Shown here: piece after piece, positions 1-8,947 of the stretch
How positions within the stretch are numbered: the stretch's first letter is position 1
Layout: every line of letters begins with the position of its first letter
Origin: Lachnospiraceae bacterium JC7
GTDB lineage: Bacteria; Bacillota; Clostridia; Lachnospirales; Lachnospiraceae
Reading direction: 5' to 3'
Assembly: GCA_000513555.1 (NCBI GenBank)
Contig: ALYD01000014.1
Span: 1 to 64,000, forward strand
Length of the DNA stretch: 64,000 bases
Made by a program: the position numbers and the translations under genes
Notes under the pieces: model-generated
Database searches by the model: none
What the model saw: the letters and a program-made list of their open reading frames with translations, nothing else
What the model was told of the DNA's origin: nothing

Positions 1-859
1 TAAGCTCTATTGGATATTTACAGAAATCGGCAATCTCCTTTGGGGTCTTTCCATCGCGTAGTAGCTCTGTGATCTTCTCTTTATCTCGTGCTTCACGGCC
101 TTCCTTGCGGCCTTCTTCACGACCTTCTTCCTTAATACCGTTTACAAACGTTTTTTCATCATATTCTGTCAAGCACATATCTATTACCTCCGCCCTATGA
201 GCAATCAGGAAGTCTCTCAGGATGCCTTCATCAATACATGAAACAACTGCTGAATCCACAGCCTTCTCAATATCTTCCTTGCTTTTAAGATTTGCCCTGA
301 TTCGCTCAATCAGTGTCATATATCCGTCCAATACTTTACATTTAAATCTGAGCTCATCATTTTTTCCTTTATTAAGGTTGATTAACGTTGCTGTCCATTC
401 AAACGATCCTGTATTATCCGGATTTATAAAGGAATCTGATAAACTCAGCTGCTTGATCGAATCGATATCCTCTTTCCCATTGTAAAACACTATATATCTT
501 GGTGTTGGTATCTTTATAAGTTTTGATCCATAGATATTGAGGGATCTGCTTTTTATGTATTTATCATACATTTTAGCGTAATACATTAATCCTCGCACCG
601 GCATGTTCGGATTATATGTACTTTGCTGTTCCCACAATGACAAATAGCTGTCCAAAATAAATGCCACATCATTCTTCATCTTGATATAAATAACATCATC
701 TATAGTATATAATTCCAATTCTGATACATCCTTGTAATCAGAATTGTTCAATGCGTTATAGAGACTCAGGATAGACTCTTTATTTTCCTCTCTGCCAAAC
801 AGAAGCCTGAACAGTCTGTCTTTGTATTGCACGTTTATATTGATTTTTTCTTTTCCCAT
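1..859 (-). CDS. Rpn-family PD-(D/E)XK nuclease / transposase-like protein (3' end cut by window)
   Basis: The frame opens at an ATG at 859 and stays open to the window edge, giving about 286 residues without the C-terminus. The N-terminus reads MGKEKININ, then a K-D-R-L-F-R-L-L-F-G segment and repeated S-L-Y-N-A-L. This is the layout of the Rpn/YhgA-like 'recombination-promoting nuclease, putative transposase' proteins common in Lachnospiraceae. A D-S-Y-L-S-L-W-E-Q-Q stretch at about residues 82-91 fits the D...ExQ core of the PD-(D/E)XK fold. A charged E-E-G-R-E-E-G-R-K-E-G-R segment and a K-T-P-K-E-I-A-D-F motif near the cut end are typical of the C-terminal tail. Members of this family are mobile and often occur in many copies; real transposition is not shown here. 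The assignment rests on family resemblance. Confidence 0.75.
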   Translation of the reverse strand, partial: MGKEKININVQYKDRLFRLLFGREENKESILSLYNALNNSDYKDVSELELYTIDDVIYIKMKNDVAFILDSYLSLWEQQSTYNPNMPVRGLMYYAKMYDKYIKSRSLNIYGSKLIKIPTPRYIVFYNGKEDIDSIKQLSLSDSFINPDNTGSFEWTATLINLNKGKNDELRFKCKVLDGYMTLIERIRANLKSKEDIEKAVDSAVVSCIDEGILRDFLIAHRAEVIDMCLTEYDEKTFVNGIKEEGREEGRKEGREARDKEKITELLRDGKTPKEIADFCKYPIEL

Positions 860-1220
860 ATATGTTCCTTCATATAACTTTATTATAGCATCAAAAATAA
901 CAGCATTTATTAAATTTTTCGTTAACAAACACTCATTTACAATTTATTTATGTTTCTTGGATTATTTTTTGAAATAAACAGAAGATTATGATCCGGAAAT
1001 AATCTTAGACCTTAATGCTCCGTAGAAATGGAGCATTGAAATACTTACTCAGAATACTGGAATATAAGTTGTTCTGTCAATGGATAATTATAGAAAAACG
1101 TATAATTGTTTTGAGACCAAAAGATTCAAGATTTAATTATTATACTGGATATAGTATATAATAATTAAATCTTGAATCTTTTATACCAGTTAAAGTATAA
1201 ATATGATGTTTTTATTGCAA
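860..1220. other. Intergenic stretch with a small hairpin and a long palindrome
   Basis: This 361-nt AT-rich gap holds no credible gene. A short hairpin with 8-bp arms (1014-1021 and 1030-1037) lies in its middle. The long palindrome at 1119-1182 is listed separately. The segment next to 859 should carry the promoter of the Rpn-type gene, but no convincing -35/-10 pair was picked out. Confidence 0.5.
1119..1182 (-). terminator. 26-bp perfect AT-rich inverted repeat, probable terminator of the glycan operon
   Basis: The arms at 1119-1144 and 1157-1182 are perfectly complementary over 26 bp with a 12-nt loop. It begins about 40 nt after the stop codon of the last glycan gene (1221). On the minus strand the stem ends in TTTT. 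The stem is long and AT-rich for a simple terminator, so it could also be a small repeat element or a bidirectional barrier. Confidence 0.55.
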
Positions 1221-3125
1221 TTATACTCTTTCTACTCTTTCTAGTATAGAATTTATATATGCACCATTAAATACCTGCACGCAACGTTCCCATCTTTCCT
1301 TTGTTTCATAACCACAGAACTCTGTCAAAACCCTGATATAACTTTTCCTTAGATTCTCCGTAGGCAGCAATATAAGATCCGCCGAAACACATCCCGGTAC
1401 GGTGACATAATGCCTCATATTTGCAACATCCATCGCGCATGCAGGATCATCTATATCTATGTCATCAGTTATGAACCATGGAATATACACGAGTTTATCA
1501 CATAGTTTTTTTAGATTATCTGAGAAGAAATATCTGTTCACCTCACTCCCCATACTGTACCCGTCGTATGGATTCTGAATAACGATCACATGAGGCTTCA
1601 TATCCTCAAAAGGAAAAGTTTTATAGTCTTCTATTTCAATAAGTTTCTCCAATGGCACTCCCTTGTAAACCTCAAACTTCTTTAGCGCATATCCTTCATA
1701 AACCTCTTTCTGAAGACTCGTATCTCTGCCTCGTAAGTAATATGGTATCGGCACCACATGCAGATTAACCTCCGGATCATCCTTGTATTTCTCGAAGAAC
1801 GGCATCATGTTTTTCCATCCTGACACTTTAAATGGAAGCAAAACTATTTCTTTTCTTTCTTTTATGATCTCAAGTTCTGTTTCTGCCAGAGATAGTATAT
1901 AGTCCATCTCATCAAGGATATCGGAAATATTTATATCTTCTTTGCTCTCATAAATCCGATATGCAGCTTCGCAATACTCCTCCAATAATTTAACCATGTT
2001 TTCCGGATTGATAGCTGACTTCTCAAGAATTTCACCAAGCTCTACAGCAAATTTCTGACACAGAGCCATAACCTGAGATAGCATATCACTCTCGCCATTT
2101 GATATGGATTTTCCTGCAAGCTTATGTAATTCAGATAATTTTGAAATCCTTAATCTGCATCTTTCTTTAAGTTGTTCTCTATCCGGTGCCGTATGAATCA
2201 AAGCATTTTTATCAAACTCATAAAGGTATGGTATCTTAGCGCCTAGATCCTTAATCTGTTTCTCCCACTTGATATATGCCGGATACTCATGCCATGCTGA
2301 TTCCTTGACAAATTTGTCATAGACACCATAACTATCTCTAAGCAGCAAATCGTAGTATGGGGAAATCGGCAGCATCGCTCTTTCAAAGCGTACATTTATT
2401 GTTTTATCAAATAATTCAGATTCGAATATAGAATTCCCTGAAACCATATAATACTGCATATACGCAAGATATTTAGTCTCTTTACCGCAAAATCTCGAGG
2501 ATTCTTCATCTATCTTTTTAGATATCTGATGAGCTATTGATTTCCCGTAATCAAACTGAAAACCATAATCAGAGGAGTACCTCTTTAAAATACCTATCCT
2601 ATCTGCTATTTCAGCACTTCGTAACTCCTTTTCCAACTCAAGAAGTCTGTATATATTCCCCATCCTTTCTGATTCTTCCTGAGCATCATCAGATACCTCA
2701 TCCAGCATAAAAACGTCTACTCCAACATTATAAGGAAACCCATGATATTTTATCGTCTGCTCTGGCGTCAATACTGCCGCTAAATCATTATTTACACTGG
2801 CCATCGAACTATCATAATCTTCCGTATCCTGAACGGATACGATAACATAGCCTTCGGGCAGCTCATCCTTATGGTTTTTTAACTCATTGAAGTCCTTCCG
2901 TTTCATAATGATATCAAGATCATCATCCCAGGGAATATATCCTTCATGTCTCACAGCCCCAAGCAAGGTGCCATAACAAAGAAACCACTTAAGTCCATAT
3001 TTATTGCAGATTTTATCTATCTCCAAAAGAACTTCTATTCCTGCTGCCCAGTTACGCTTCATAAGACTGGGAACATAAAAGCCTTCTCTTACCTCATCTT
3101 CATAATAGTTTTCAGGAAAATCCAT
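1221..3125 (-). CDS. LicD-family phosphotransferase fused to half of a GT-B-like polyol-phosphate transferase
   Basis: This 634-residue protein has a LicD nucleotidyl/phosphotransferase domain at about residues 20-280. It includes the signature Y-G-T-L-L-G-A-V-R-H followed by I-P-W-D-D-D-L-D. LicD proteins transfer phosphocholine or other phospho-substituents from a CDP carrier to surface glycans. A helical linker follows. From about residue 430 to 625 it has a domain clearly homologous to the N-terminal part of the protein encoded at 9627-10979; both share the pattern LLPFK/FLPYK, V-V/I-P-I-P-Y-Y, N-P-Y-D and K-L-V/I-Y-I-P. The second half of that GT-B fold is missing, so the C-terminal module may be a recognition rather than a catalytic unit. 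It is the last gene of the locus, starts at an ATG behind GGGAG, and lies 85 nt after the TagD-fusion gene. Confidence 0.8.
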   Translation of the reverse strand: MDFPENYYEDEVREGFYVPSLMKRNWAAGIEVLLEIDKICNKYGLKWFLCYGTLLGAVRHEGYIPWDDDLDIIMKRKDFNELKNHKDELPEGYVIVSVQDTEDYDSSMASVNNDLAAVLTPEQTIKYHGFPYNVGVDVFMLDEVSDDAQEESERMGNIYRLLELEKELRSAEIADRIGILKRYSSDYGFQFDYGKSIAHQISKKIDEESSRFCGKETKYLAYMQYYMVSGNSIFESELFDKTINVRFERAMLPISPYYDLLLRDSYGVYDKFVKESAWHEYPAYIKWEKQIKDLGAKIPYLYEFDKNALIHTAPDREQLKERCRLRISKLSELHKLAGKSISNGESDMLSQVMALCQKFAVELGEILEKSAINPENMVKLLEEYCEAAYRIYESKEDINISDILDEMDYILSLAETELEIIKERKEIVLLPFKVSGWKNMMPFFEKYKDDPEVNLHVVPIPYYLRGRDTSLQKEVYEGYALKKFEVYKGVPLEKLIEIEDYKTFPFEDMKPHVIVIQNPYDGYSMGSEVNRYFFSDNLKKLCDKLVYIPWFITDDIDIDDPACAMDVANMRHYVTVPGCVSADLILLPTENLRKSYIRVLTEFCGYETKERWERCVQVFNGAYINSILERVERV

Positions 3126-3210
3126 CTTGTTCTCCCTATATACCGGTCTGTATCCTGCTCAAGCGGAGCTGACGCCACTGTTTCTGGTCGCTACACAGCC
3201 CATCTTTGAT

Positions 3211-4551
3211 TCAGGAAATTTCTATCATGTTCTTCCTTTCATTAAAATCCTCGATAACTCCGGCGATAGCTTCCGATATCTCTTTAGACACATTGCTCAT
3301 GTTCCTGCCGGATTCAACAGCTTTGGCAAAGGCTACTATCTCATATCTTATTCCTTCACCATCTAATTGATAGAAGAACCGTTTATTCTCATCCGGATTT
3401 TCATACCTGATTTCAAAATAGTCTGTCTTCCACCAGGGAGCCGGAACATATATGTACCCTTTAGTACCTGCAATAACCAGCTCGCCTTCAGCCTTTGCAC
3501 CTTTAGCAACTTTAACTGTTGCAACCCCCGAAGGATAAACAAAATCTATTTTTGTAAAAGCGTCAATATTCTCTTCTTTATCCTGGAACTTTGTATAAAA
3601 TACTTTGTCTTTATAGTCAGTACCAAAAATCTGTAATACCGGAAGCATTGCTGCCGGCGCCCAGCCACACATACTATTCCACTTCTTCGAAAGATCGGTT
3701 CCCTCTATTGATATGCCATCACGCAGGCTCGTACAAACTGCATCTACTGACACCACCTTGCCGATCTTACCGCCTTTAGCCATCAACAAAAGACGTTCAT
3801 AAGCTGTGGAATAAGCCGTTTTTATAGCATCCATTATAATCAGATTTTTCTCGGCAGCTAATGCATAAAGCTCCTTAGTTTCCTCTCTTGTATAAGCTAT
3901 CGGAGACTCGCACAGAACATGTTTCCCTGCCAGCAAAGCCTTTTTACTATCTGCATAATGATTTTCAGGTCTGGAAATAATGTAGACTGCATCAACCTTT
4001 TTAAGGAGTTCATCATAATCGTAAGTATGGAATAAATCTGCCACCTCCGGTTCGTTTCCCGGATGTGACTCACATACACCTACAACCTCAACACCATTTA
4101 CATACTTGGTTTCATGAATAAACTTGGTTCTGAATACAGCTGTACCGACAAGGCCGATACGAAGTTTTCGTTTCTCTGCTCTTACCTCAGTACTCGATAC
4201 TCCTTCGGTTCTTGGAAGATAAACCACCTTGCAGTATTCGTTTAGATAATCGAAATATCCTACCCAGTCAGAGCCGACAGTGAAAATATCAACACCAAAC
4301 CTGCGAATATCATCTATCTTCTGCCCCTCGTATTCTTCTACAATTATTGCATCTGCAAGACCTGTAGCCTTTACACCGGCAATACGTTCCATCAATGTCT
4401 GCTGATTATTTATTTTCCCTCTTGTCTTATCATAATCATCAGAAGTGACTCCAACGATCAAATAATCGCCAAGTGCCTTTGCTCTCTCTAATAACCTCTG
4501 ATGACCATAATGAAGCATATCATATGTTCCATATGTAATTACCTTAACCAT
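3211..4551 (-). CDS. TagD-like glycerol-3-phosphate cytidylyltransferase fused to a Gfo/Idh/MocA oxidoreductase
   Basis: Residues about 1-130 match TagD/TarD, which makes CDP-glycerol from CTP and sn-glycerol 3-phosphate. The G-T-Y-D-M-L-H-Y-G-H motif (HxGH) and R-T-E-G-V-S-S-T-E (ISTT-like) are both present. Residues about 132-440 are a Gfo/Idh/MocA NAD(P)-dependent dehydrogenase with a G-L-V-G-T-A Rossmann loop. The usual E-K-P catalytic motif reads E-S-P here, so the standard lysine is missing and the oxidoreductase may be altered or non-catalytic. An in-frame GTG lies 9 nt upstream; the ATG at 4551 was chosen because it has a GGGG site 8 nt away and matches the TagD N-terminus. The gene sits between the aminotransferase and LicD genes, which suggests a pathway that activates and modifies a three-carbon polyol. 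That role is inferred. Confidence 0.8.
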   Translation of the reverse strand: MVKVITYGTYDMLHYGHQRLLERAKALGDYLIVGVTSDDYDKTRGKINNQQTLMERIAGVKATGLADAIIVEEYEGQKIDDIRRFGVDIFTVGSDWVGYFDYLNEYCKVVYLPRTEGVSSTEVRAEKRKLRIGLVGTAVFRTKFIHETKYVNGVEVVGVCESHPGNEPEVADLFHTYDYDELLKKVDAVYIISRPENHYADSKKALLAGKHVLCESPIAYTREETKELYALAAEKNLIIMDAIKTAYSTAYERLLLMAKGGKIGKVVSVDAVCTSLRDGISIEGTDLSKKWNSMCGWAPAAMLPVLQIFGTDYKDKVFYTKFQDKEENIDAFTKIDFVYPSGVATVKVAKGAKAEGELVIAGTKGYIYVPAPWWKTDYFEIRYENPDENKRFFYQLDGEGIRYEIVAFAKAVESGRNMSNVSKEISEAIAGVIEDFNERKNMIEIS

Positions 4552-4565
4552 TTTTATCACCCCGG

Positions 4566-5639
4566 TTACAGCATTCCACGCTTTTGCATATCCTTCAATG
4601 CATCAATCAGTGTCGTATTATCCGCATGTGTTAAATGCCCAATATGCCCAACTCTGAATACTGTATTCTTCATATCACCGCCATTAGGACATATCCAGAT
4701 TCCATAATTATCCTTAAGTTCAGTAAAGATTTCATAAGCATCAGCATTAATTGGATGAACTGGAGTCACACCATTTGCCGGAGACTCAGAAACAAACTCA
4801 AACGGCAGCACCTTAATCTTTTGTCTGAAGTCCTCAGCTTGAGCAGCTACACGCGCTATTTCCGCATCAGCACCGCCCGCAGCATCTATCTCTTTAAGCC
4901 TTTTGTTGATCTGTCTGAGTATTCCAACTGCAGGCGTAAATGGCGTCTGTCCTCTCTCCATATTTTTTAAGGCATCTGCCAGATTGAAGTACATAGATTT
5001 TACTTTTGCATTTTTCACTCGTTCCACAGCTCCCGGAGCTAAGACAATAATAGAAATCCCGGGGGGGCATGCAAGAACCTTCTGAGATCCTGTAATCATC
5101 ACATCTGCTCCACATTGTGCCATATCAAACGGATCGGCCAGGAAAGCAGACACGCAGTCACATACATAAAATATATTGTTCTTTTTACAAAACTCTCCTA
5201 TCATTTCCGAGTCATAAAGAACACCTGTCGACGTTTCATCGATATTTACCAGAAGTCCTGTAAATCCTTGTTCATCATACTCAAATAGCTGTTCTTTTGT
5301 TAACTTTTGCCCATGACTAAGCTGGAGTACCGTATGTGGGACATCATGTATTTCGCACAATTCCACAAACCGATGACCGAAACTGCCGCCATCGATAACA
5401 AGTACAGAGTCCGTCTCATCAAAGCAGTTCATCACTATAGCTTCCATCGATCCTGTGGAAGAATTAGTCATAAAAACAGCCTTTGAACCTTCCGGTGCTT
5501 TAGCAAACTTAAGCATCAATTGTTCATTCTCAAACATAGTATTTGAAAATTCCGGTGTTCTAAAATATGGAACCTGTTCGCCACCAACAGCACAGACTTC
5601 ATCGCTGCACATTACAGGTCCTACTGTGAAATTAAGCAT
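4566..5639 (-). CDS. Class V PLP-dependent aminotransferase (AEP-pyruvate / alanine-glyoxylate transaminase family)
   Basis: This 357-residue protein has the class V aminotransferase layout: N-F-T-V-G-P at the start, a T-G-S-M-E-A cofactor-phosphate region near residue 65, and a [12 protein letters not shown] segment carrying the Schiff-base lysine near residue 197. The closest characterised groups are 2-aminoethylphosphonate-pyruvate and alanine-glyoxylate transaminases. No PEP mutase or phosphonopyruvate decarboxylase is in the window, so a phosphonate substrate is not supported locally. The stop lies 14 nt before the TagD-dehydrogenase start, implying cotranscription and perhaps a shared pathway that makes an amino-alcohol. 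An adjacent GTG at 5642 could be the start instead (AGGA is 7 nt upstream of it). Confidence 0.8.
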   Translation of the reverse strand: MLNFTVGPVMCSDEVCAVGGEQVPYFRTPEFSNTMFENEQLMLKFAKAPEGSKAVFMTNSSTGSMEAIVMNCFDETDSVLVIDGGSFGHRFVELCEIHDVPHTVLQLSHGQKLTKEQLFEYDEQGFTGLLVNIDETSTGVLYDSEMIGEFCKKNNIFYVCDCVSAFLADPFDMAQCGADVMITGSQKVLACPPGISIIVLAPGAVERVKNAKVKSMYFNLADALKNMERGQTPFTPAVGILRQINKRLKEIDAAGGADAEIARVAAQAEDFRQKIKVLPFEFVSESPANGVTPVHPINADAYEIFTELKDNYGIWICPNGGDMKNTVFRVGHIGHLTHADNTTLIDALKDMQKRGML

Positions 5640-5702
5640 CACGATTAGTTCCTTTCTTACAACTGCTCAAACTTTTGTGCTCGTTATAAATGCATCTCAA
5701 CC

Positions 5703-6137
5703 TCACCCGAATTCTTTTATAAAAATACTTGTATTCTTTATTGTATAGCCCATGGATTTATATAATTCATGAGCTCCTTTTCTAAAATTCGCACTTGTGA
5801 ATTCAATAGATGAGCAATTCATACTTTTACATATACTCTCAAGTTCATCGATAAGTAGATGAGCAATTCCTTGTCGTCTATATTCCTTCGACACAACAAG
5901 GTATTCCATATAAAGCGTTCTGCCAGGTCGTACAAAATCTTCTTTGACTTTCCAAAAAAAGCAGCCAACTACCTTTCCGATTGTGTTTTCTTCCGCAACA
6001 ATAATATTTTTTTCATCCCCAATATAAATCTTTTCCAACTGAGTCTTTGTAATACTTGATTCATATCCTTCATTTAGAATCAGAGCAATATCTTCGTAAT
6101 CATCTTCCTTGTATGACCTTATTACAACACTACACAA
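5703..6137 (-). CDS. GNAT-family N-acetyltransferase
   Basis: This is a 144-residue GNAT acyltransferase. It begins C-S-V-V-I-R-S-Y-K-E-D-D-Y and carries the acetyl-CoA motif E-Y-R-R-Q-G-I-A-H-L-L (R/Q-x-x-G-x-A), followed by A-N-F-R-K-G-A-H-E-L-Y-K-S-M-G-Y, as in RimI-like enzymes. The start is taken as the TTG at 6137 because an AAGGAG site lies 9 nt upstream; the longer in-frame TTG at 6158 would place that site inside the gene. Its position between licD and the aminotransferase suggests it could N-acetylate an amino substituent made by the pathway, but GNAT substrates cannot be read from sequence. Confidence 0.75.
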   Translation of the reverse strand: MCSVVIRSYKEDDYEDIALILNEGYESSITKTQLEKIYIGDEKNIIVAEENTIGKVVGCFFWKVKEDFVRPGRTLYMEYLVVSKEYRRQGIAHLLIDELESICKSMNCSSIEFTSANFRKGAHELYKSMGYTIKNTSIFIKEFG

Positions 6138-6213
6138 TTTATATATCTCCTTTTTCAACTATATGCTGATACAAATGAGTATATTTTCTTGATTCTAAAT
6201 TAACTCTTCCATA

Positions 6214-7062
6214 CTATTCATCAGGAAAACGGATATATGAAAATGGTGAATGCTGCTCTCGCTTATTCTCCGGTGGTAATTTCATGTAATCACCATAAAT
6301 ATATTTTAAAACTGTATCAAAATCCTTTGAACTGTAAAGCTTCTTTCCTTCAAAATCATACTCAGCCCTGTCAGTAAACCAGCTTTTGGGCATACCATAT
6401 CTTTGACGAATTGGATTTTTTTTATATAGTGTTCCCGTCGATGGAAATGAAATACATCTTACTCTGTTGGGTGAATCACTACGGCTCTTTTTCGCATAGT
6501 ATTCGTACCCCCTGAATGGAATCGAAACAGGAATTATTGATAGAATGGTGTACCACACTTTCCAAAATCCTACCGTATTCTTTTTTGCAACCTCAGACCA
6601 TAATATTTTTCTCAGACAACAGCAATGAACATCCTGAACTATTTGACCAATCAAAGAATTCGGAATATCATCCATCGGAAATACATCAACAAATATTCCT
6701 GTTTTGCATTTTAGATGTTCTTGTCCAACCCTAATATAAACAGAATTTGTTCGCCTAAGTTTTCCATACCCCCATCGATATTCTGGATCTGTCTCATGAT
6801 CCTGAAAATAACAAATGTCTGGATTCATCTCATTCATATGCGCCTTAAACTTCTCATAGTCTTCTCTAAGCATGCCTATATCAGCATCATCATCCCATGG
6901 AATATAACCCTTATGTCTAACAGCTCCCAGTAAGCTTCCTCCAAATAAAACATAATTGATGCCATGAATTCGACACACCCTATCAAACTCTACTAACATA
7001 TCTAATTCAGTAAGCTGCATTTTTCTAAATTGTTCTGAAGAGAGTTCCTTTGCTTTACTCAT
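6214..7062 (-). CDS. LicD-family phosphotransferase
   Basis: This 282-residue stand-alone LicD protein has F-G-G-S-L-L-G-A-V-R-H and I-P-W-D-D-D-A-D near residues 40-65, the nucleotidyltransferase-fold metal-binding signature. I-F-V-D-V-F-P-M-D lies further on, another conserved LicD block. The length is usual for the family. It would transfer a phospho-substituent from a CDP-linked donor to a surface polysaccharide. The ATG follows a GGGAG site. It is 95 nt downstream of the TarJ-like gene. It is more divergent from the other three LicD proteins than the tandem pair at 11146-13093 are from each other, so it probably uses a different acceptor or donor. Confidence 0.85.
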   Translation of the reverse strand: MSKAKELSSEQFRKMQLTELDMLVEFDRVCRIHGINYVLFGGSLLGAVRHKGYIPWDDDADIGMLREDYEKFKAHMNEMNPDICYFQDHETDPEYRWGYGKLRRTNSVYIRVGQEHLKCKTGIFVDVFPMDDIPNSLIGQIVQDVHCCCLRKILWSEVAKKNTVGFWKVWYTILSIIPVSIPFRGYEYYAKKSRSDSPNRVRCISFPSTGTLYKKNPIRQRYGMPKSWFTDRAEYDFEGKKLYSSKDFDTVLKYIYGDYMKLPPENKREQHSPFSYIRFPDE

Positions 7063-7157
7063 AATACTCCCACTCGCTTATATGCTCCATCTTTCATATA
7101 CTGTTCGCAAGCAAAAAGCTAAGCCTCGATCTCGTTTTTATCTGTATTGTCATAGGT

Positions 7158-8219
7158 CTATTCGACTATCATGATCTTCACATAGTCCTCTGTCTTATCC
7201 TTCATGATTCGAAGTCCTTTTTCAAGCTCACTGAGTTTAAACCTATGTGTGATCAGCTTCTCCGGTTTTATCTTTCCCTCCAAAAGCCTCTTCAGCACGT
7301 AGTGCCAGTCATCTGACTTCGTATCTTCATCGGCACCAAGATACGATGAATTCCAGGTTCCTTTAAGAGTCAGCTGTTTTCTAAGTATTTTCCAGTAGTT
7401 AGTTTTAGAAAAAGTCATATCACCTGCGGGATTTCCCATGAGACACACCTGTCCGCCTGCTTTCACAAGCTCAACACTGTTACCGATAGTTTCATTCCGG
7501 CCAACGCATTCAAAATAAGCATCCACTCCACGATGTGACGTTTTTTTCATTATCCACTCATGAAGATCTCCGGTCTTAATATCATAAAAATGTTCCTCCG
7601 GAAACCCTATATCCATAAGTACCTTTTTTTGAAAATCCTTGTTTCCTGCTGCATATACATTTTTGATTCCTCTCTCCAGCAGGAACATGATAAGTAACTG
7701 CCCTATGGTACCGGCACCGCACACAAGTACAGAATCTTCCGGTCCTATAGAAAGCTGCCTCATGGCATGAACTGAAACTGCCATAGGTTCCATCATCGCT
7801 GCCTGTTCCCATGTTACACTATGCGGAATCTCTATAAGATTCCATTCCGGCACTGTTACATACTCAGAAAATCCTCCGTCCCTCCTGGAACCTAGATAAC
7901 TGTAATTCGAGCACATTTCGTATTTTTTCCCGAGACAAGCTGCACACTTCCTGCATGGAATCAGCGGAAATATCCCCATACGTTTTCCAAACTTACTCTT
8001 ATCCACATTTTGCCCAAGCTTTTCCACCTGCCCTGAAAATTCGTGGCCTATGATGAGAGGCATATTGTGTGCCCCATCTTTGTAGACTCTGGGAACATCA
8101 GAACCGCATATACCTGCTGCCTTTACTTTTATTAGTACTTCTCCATCTCCCGGATCAGGAACAGGCTCATCCTCATAGTATTTTATATCCCCAACGTCAT
8201 TCAGTTTCCAGGCCTTCAT
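7158..8219 (-). CDS. Zinc-dependent medium-chain dehydrogenase, TarJ-like (ribulose-5-phosphate reductase type)
   Basis: This 353-residue MDR-family enzyme has a catalytic-zinc region G-I-C-G-S-D and I-G-H-E-F, a structural-zinc segment C-R-K-C-A-A-C with a fourth cysteine 8 residues on, and an NAD(P) fold (V-C-G-A-G-T-I-G-Q). The adjacent cytidylyltransferase makes TarJ, which reduces ribulose 5-phosphate to ribitol 5-phosphate, the best-fitting characterised relative; galactitol/sorbitol-phosphate dehydrogenases are alternatives. The longest frame starts at 8300, but the ATG at 8219 has AGGAG just upstream, matches the family N-terminus (M-K-A-W) and falls 10 nt after the previous stop. It probably supplies a pentitol phosphate for CDP activation. 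Confidence 0.75.
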   Translation of the reverse strand: MKAWKLNDVGDIKYYEDEPVPDPGDGEVLIKVKAAGICGSDVPRVYKDGAHNMPLIIGHEFSGQVEKLGQNVDKSKFGKRMGIFPLIPCRKCAACLGKKYEMCSNYSYLGSRRDGGFSEYVTVPEWNLIEIPHSVTWEQAAMMEPMAVSVHAMRQLSIGPEDSVLVCGAGTIGQLLIMFLLERGIKNVYAAGNKDFQKKVLMDIGFPEEHFYDIKTGDLHEWIMKKTSHRGVDAYFECVGRNETIGNSVELVKAGGQVCLMGNPAGDMTFSKTNYWKILRKQLTLKGTWNSSYLGADEDTKSDDWHYVLKRLLEGKIKPEKLITHRFKLSELEKGLRIMKDKTEDYVKIMIVE

Positions 8220-8229
8220 ATCCACGCTC

Positions 8230-8928
8230 CTATCCTGTCTCAACCATCCTTTTGAATCTCTCCAGATCTTCTCTCGTAGTGATTTTGAAATTATCCTCAT
8301 CTCCAGGAATAGTTGTGATATTCATCCCGGCAAGAAAAGCAGGTTCAGTCGATCCGTTAATGCTTACCATGCGACCGTTTTTTATCATTTTCTCATTTGC
8401 CTTCATATACTCTGAGAACTGGAATAGCTCTGGAGCCTGACCTGCCACAATATTTTTTCGCTCAAGAAGAGATTTAAGCTTTCCGGATTCATCAACCATG
8501 TAAACCGTATCCTTCATAGGAAGAACCGGCATGACTCCCTCGGTTCCTTTAGAAGCCTCAAACATTTTCTTTATCATAGTTCCTTTAAGGCAGGGTCTCG
8601 CTGCATCATGTATCATCACCCAGTCACTTTCAGAAACATTTCTCTTCAGTTCTAAAAGTCCGTTATATATGGATAACTGTCTTGTCTCTCCCGGCTTCGC
8701 AAATCCTCTGAACTTGTCCTTATTTTTCTGCTTTTTCAGCGCTTCGGATATCACATTCCAAAAGGCCTCATCCGAAACTATAATAAGCGAGTCCACTTCC
8801 TGACTTTCCAGTAATGTCTCCATACTGTACTCTATGAGCATTTTCCCATTTACTTTAAGATATTGCTTCGGAATATCCTCTCCCAGTCTGGTTCCCTTTC
8901 CACCGGAAAGAAGCAGCGCTCTCACCAT
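8230..8928 (-). CDS. IspD/TarI-family cytidylyltransferase
   Basis: This 232-residue sugar-nucleotidyltransferase-fold enzyme has the CTP-binding start L-L-S-G-G-K-G-T-R-L-G and P-K-Q-Y-L-K. It also has I-H-D-A-A-R-P and V-L-P-M-K-D-T-V, as in IspD (methylerythritol phosphate) and TarI (ribitol-5-phosphate) enzymes. The neighbouring TarJ-like reductase and epimerase favour TarI-type synthesis of a CDP-pentitol over the isoprenoid role. The ATG follows AGGAGGA. The stop is 10 nt upstream of the reductase start, so the two are surely cotranscribed. Confidence 0.75.
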   Translation of the reverse strand: MVRALLLSGGKGTRLGEDIPKQYLKVNGKMLIEYSMETLLESQEVDSLIIVSDEAFWNVISEALKKQKNKDKFRGFAKPGETRQLSIYNGLLELKRNVSESDWVMIHDAARPCLKGTMIKKMFEASKGTEGVMPVLPMKDTVYMVDESGKLKSLLERKNIVAGQAPELFQFSEYMKANEKMIKNGRMVSINGSTEPAFLAGMNITTIPGDEDNFKITTREDLERFKRMVETG

Positions 8929-8947
8929 TTCTGTGCTCCTCCTATAT

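Noticed and set aside
4566-5639. Phosphonate biosynthesis based on the AEP-transaminase-like protein
   Set aside because: No PEP mutase or phosphonopyruvate decarboxylase in the window; the TagD-fusion neighbour suggests another substrate.
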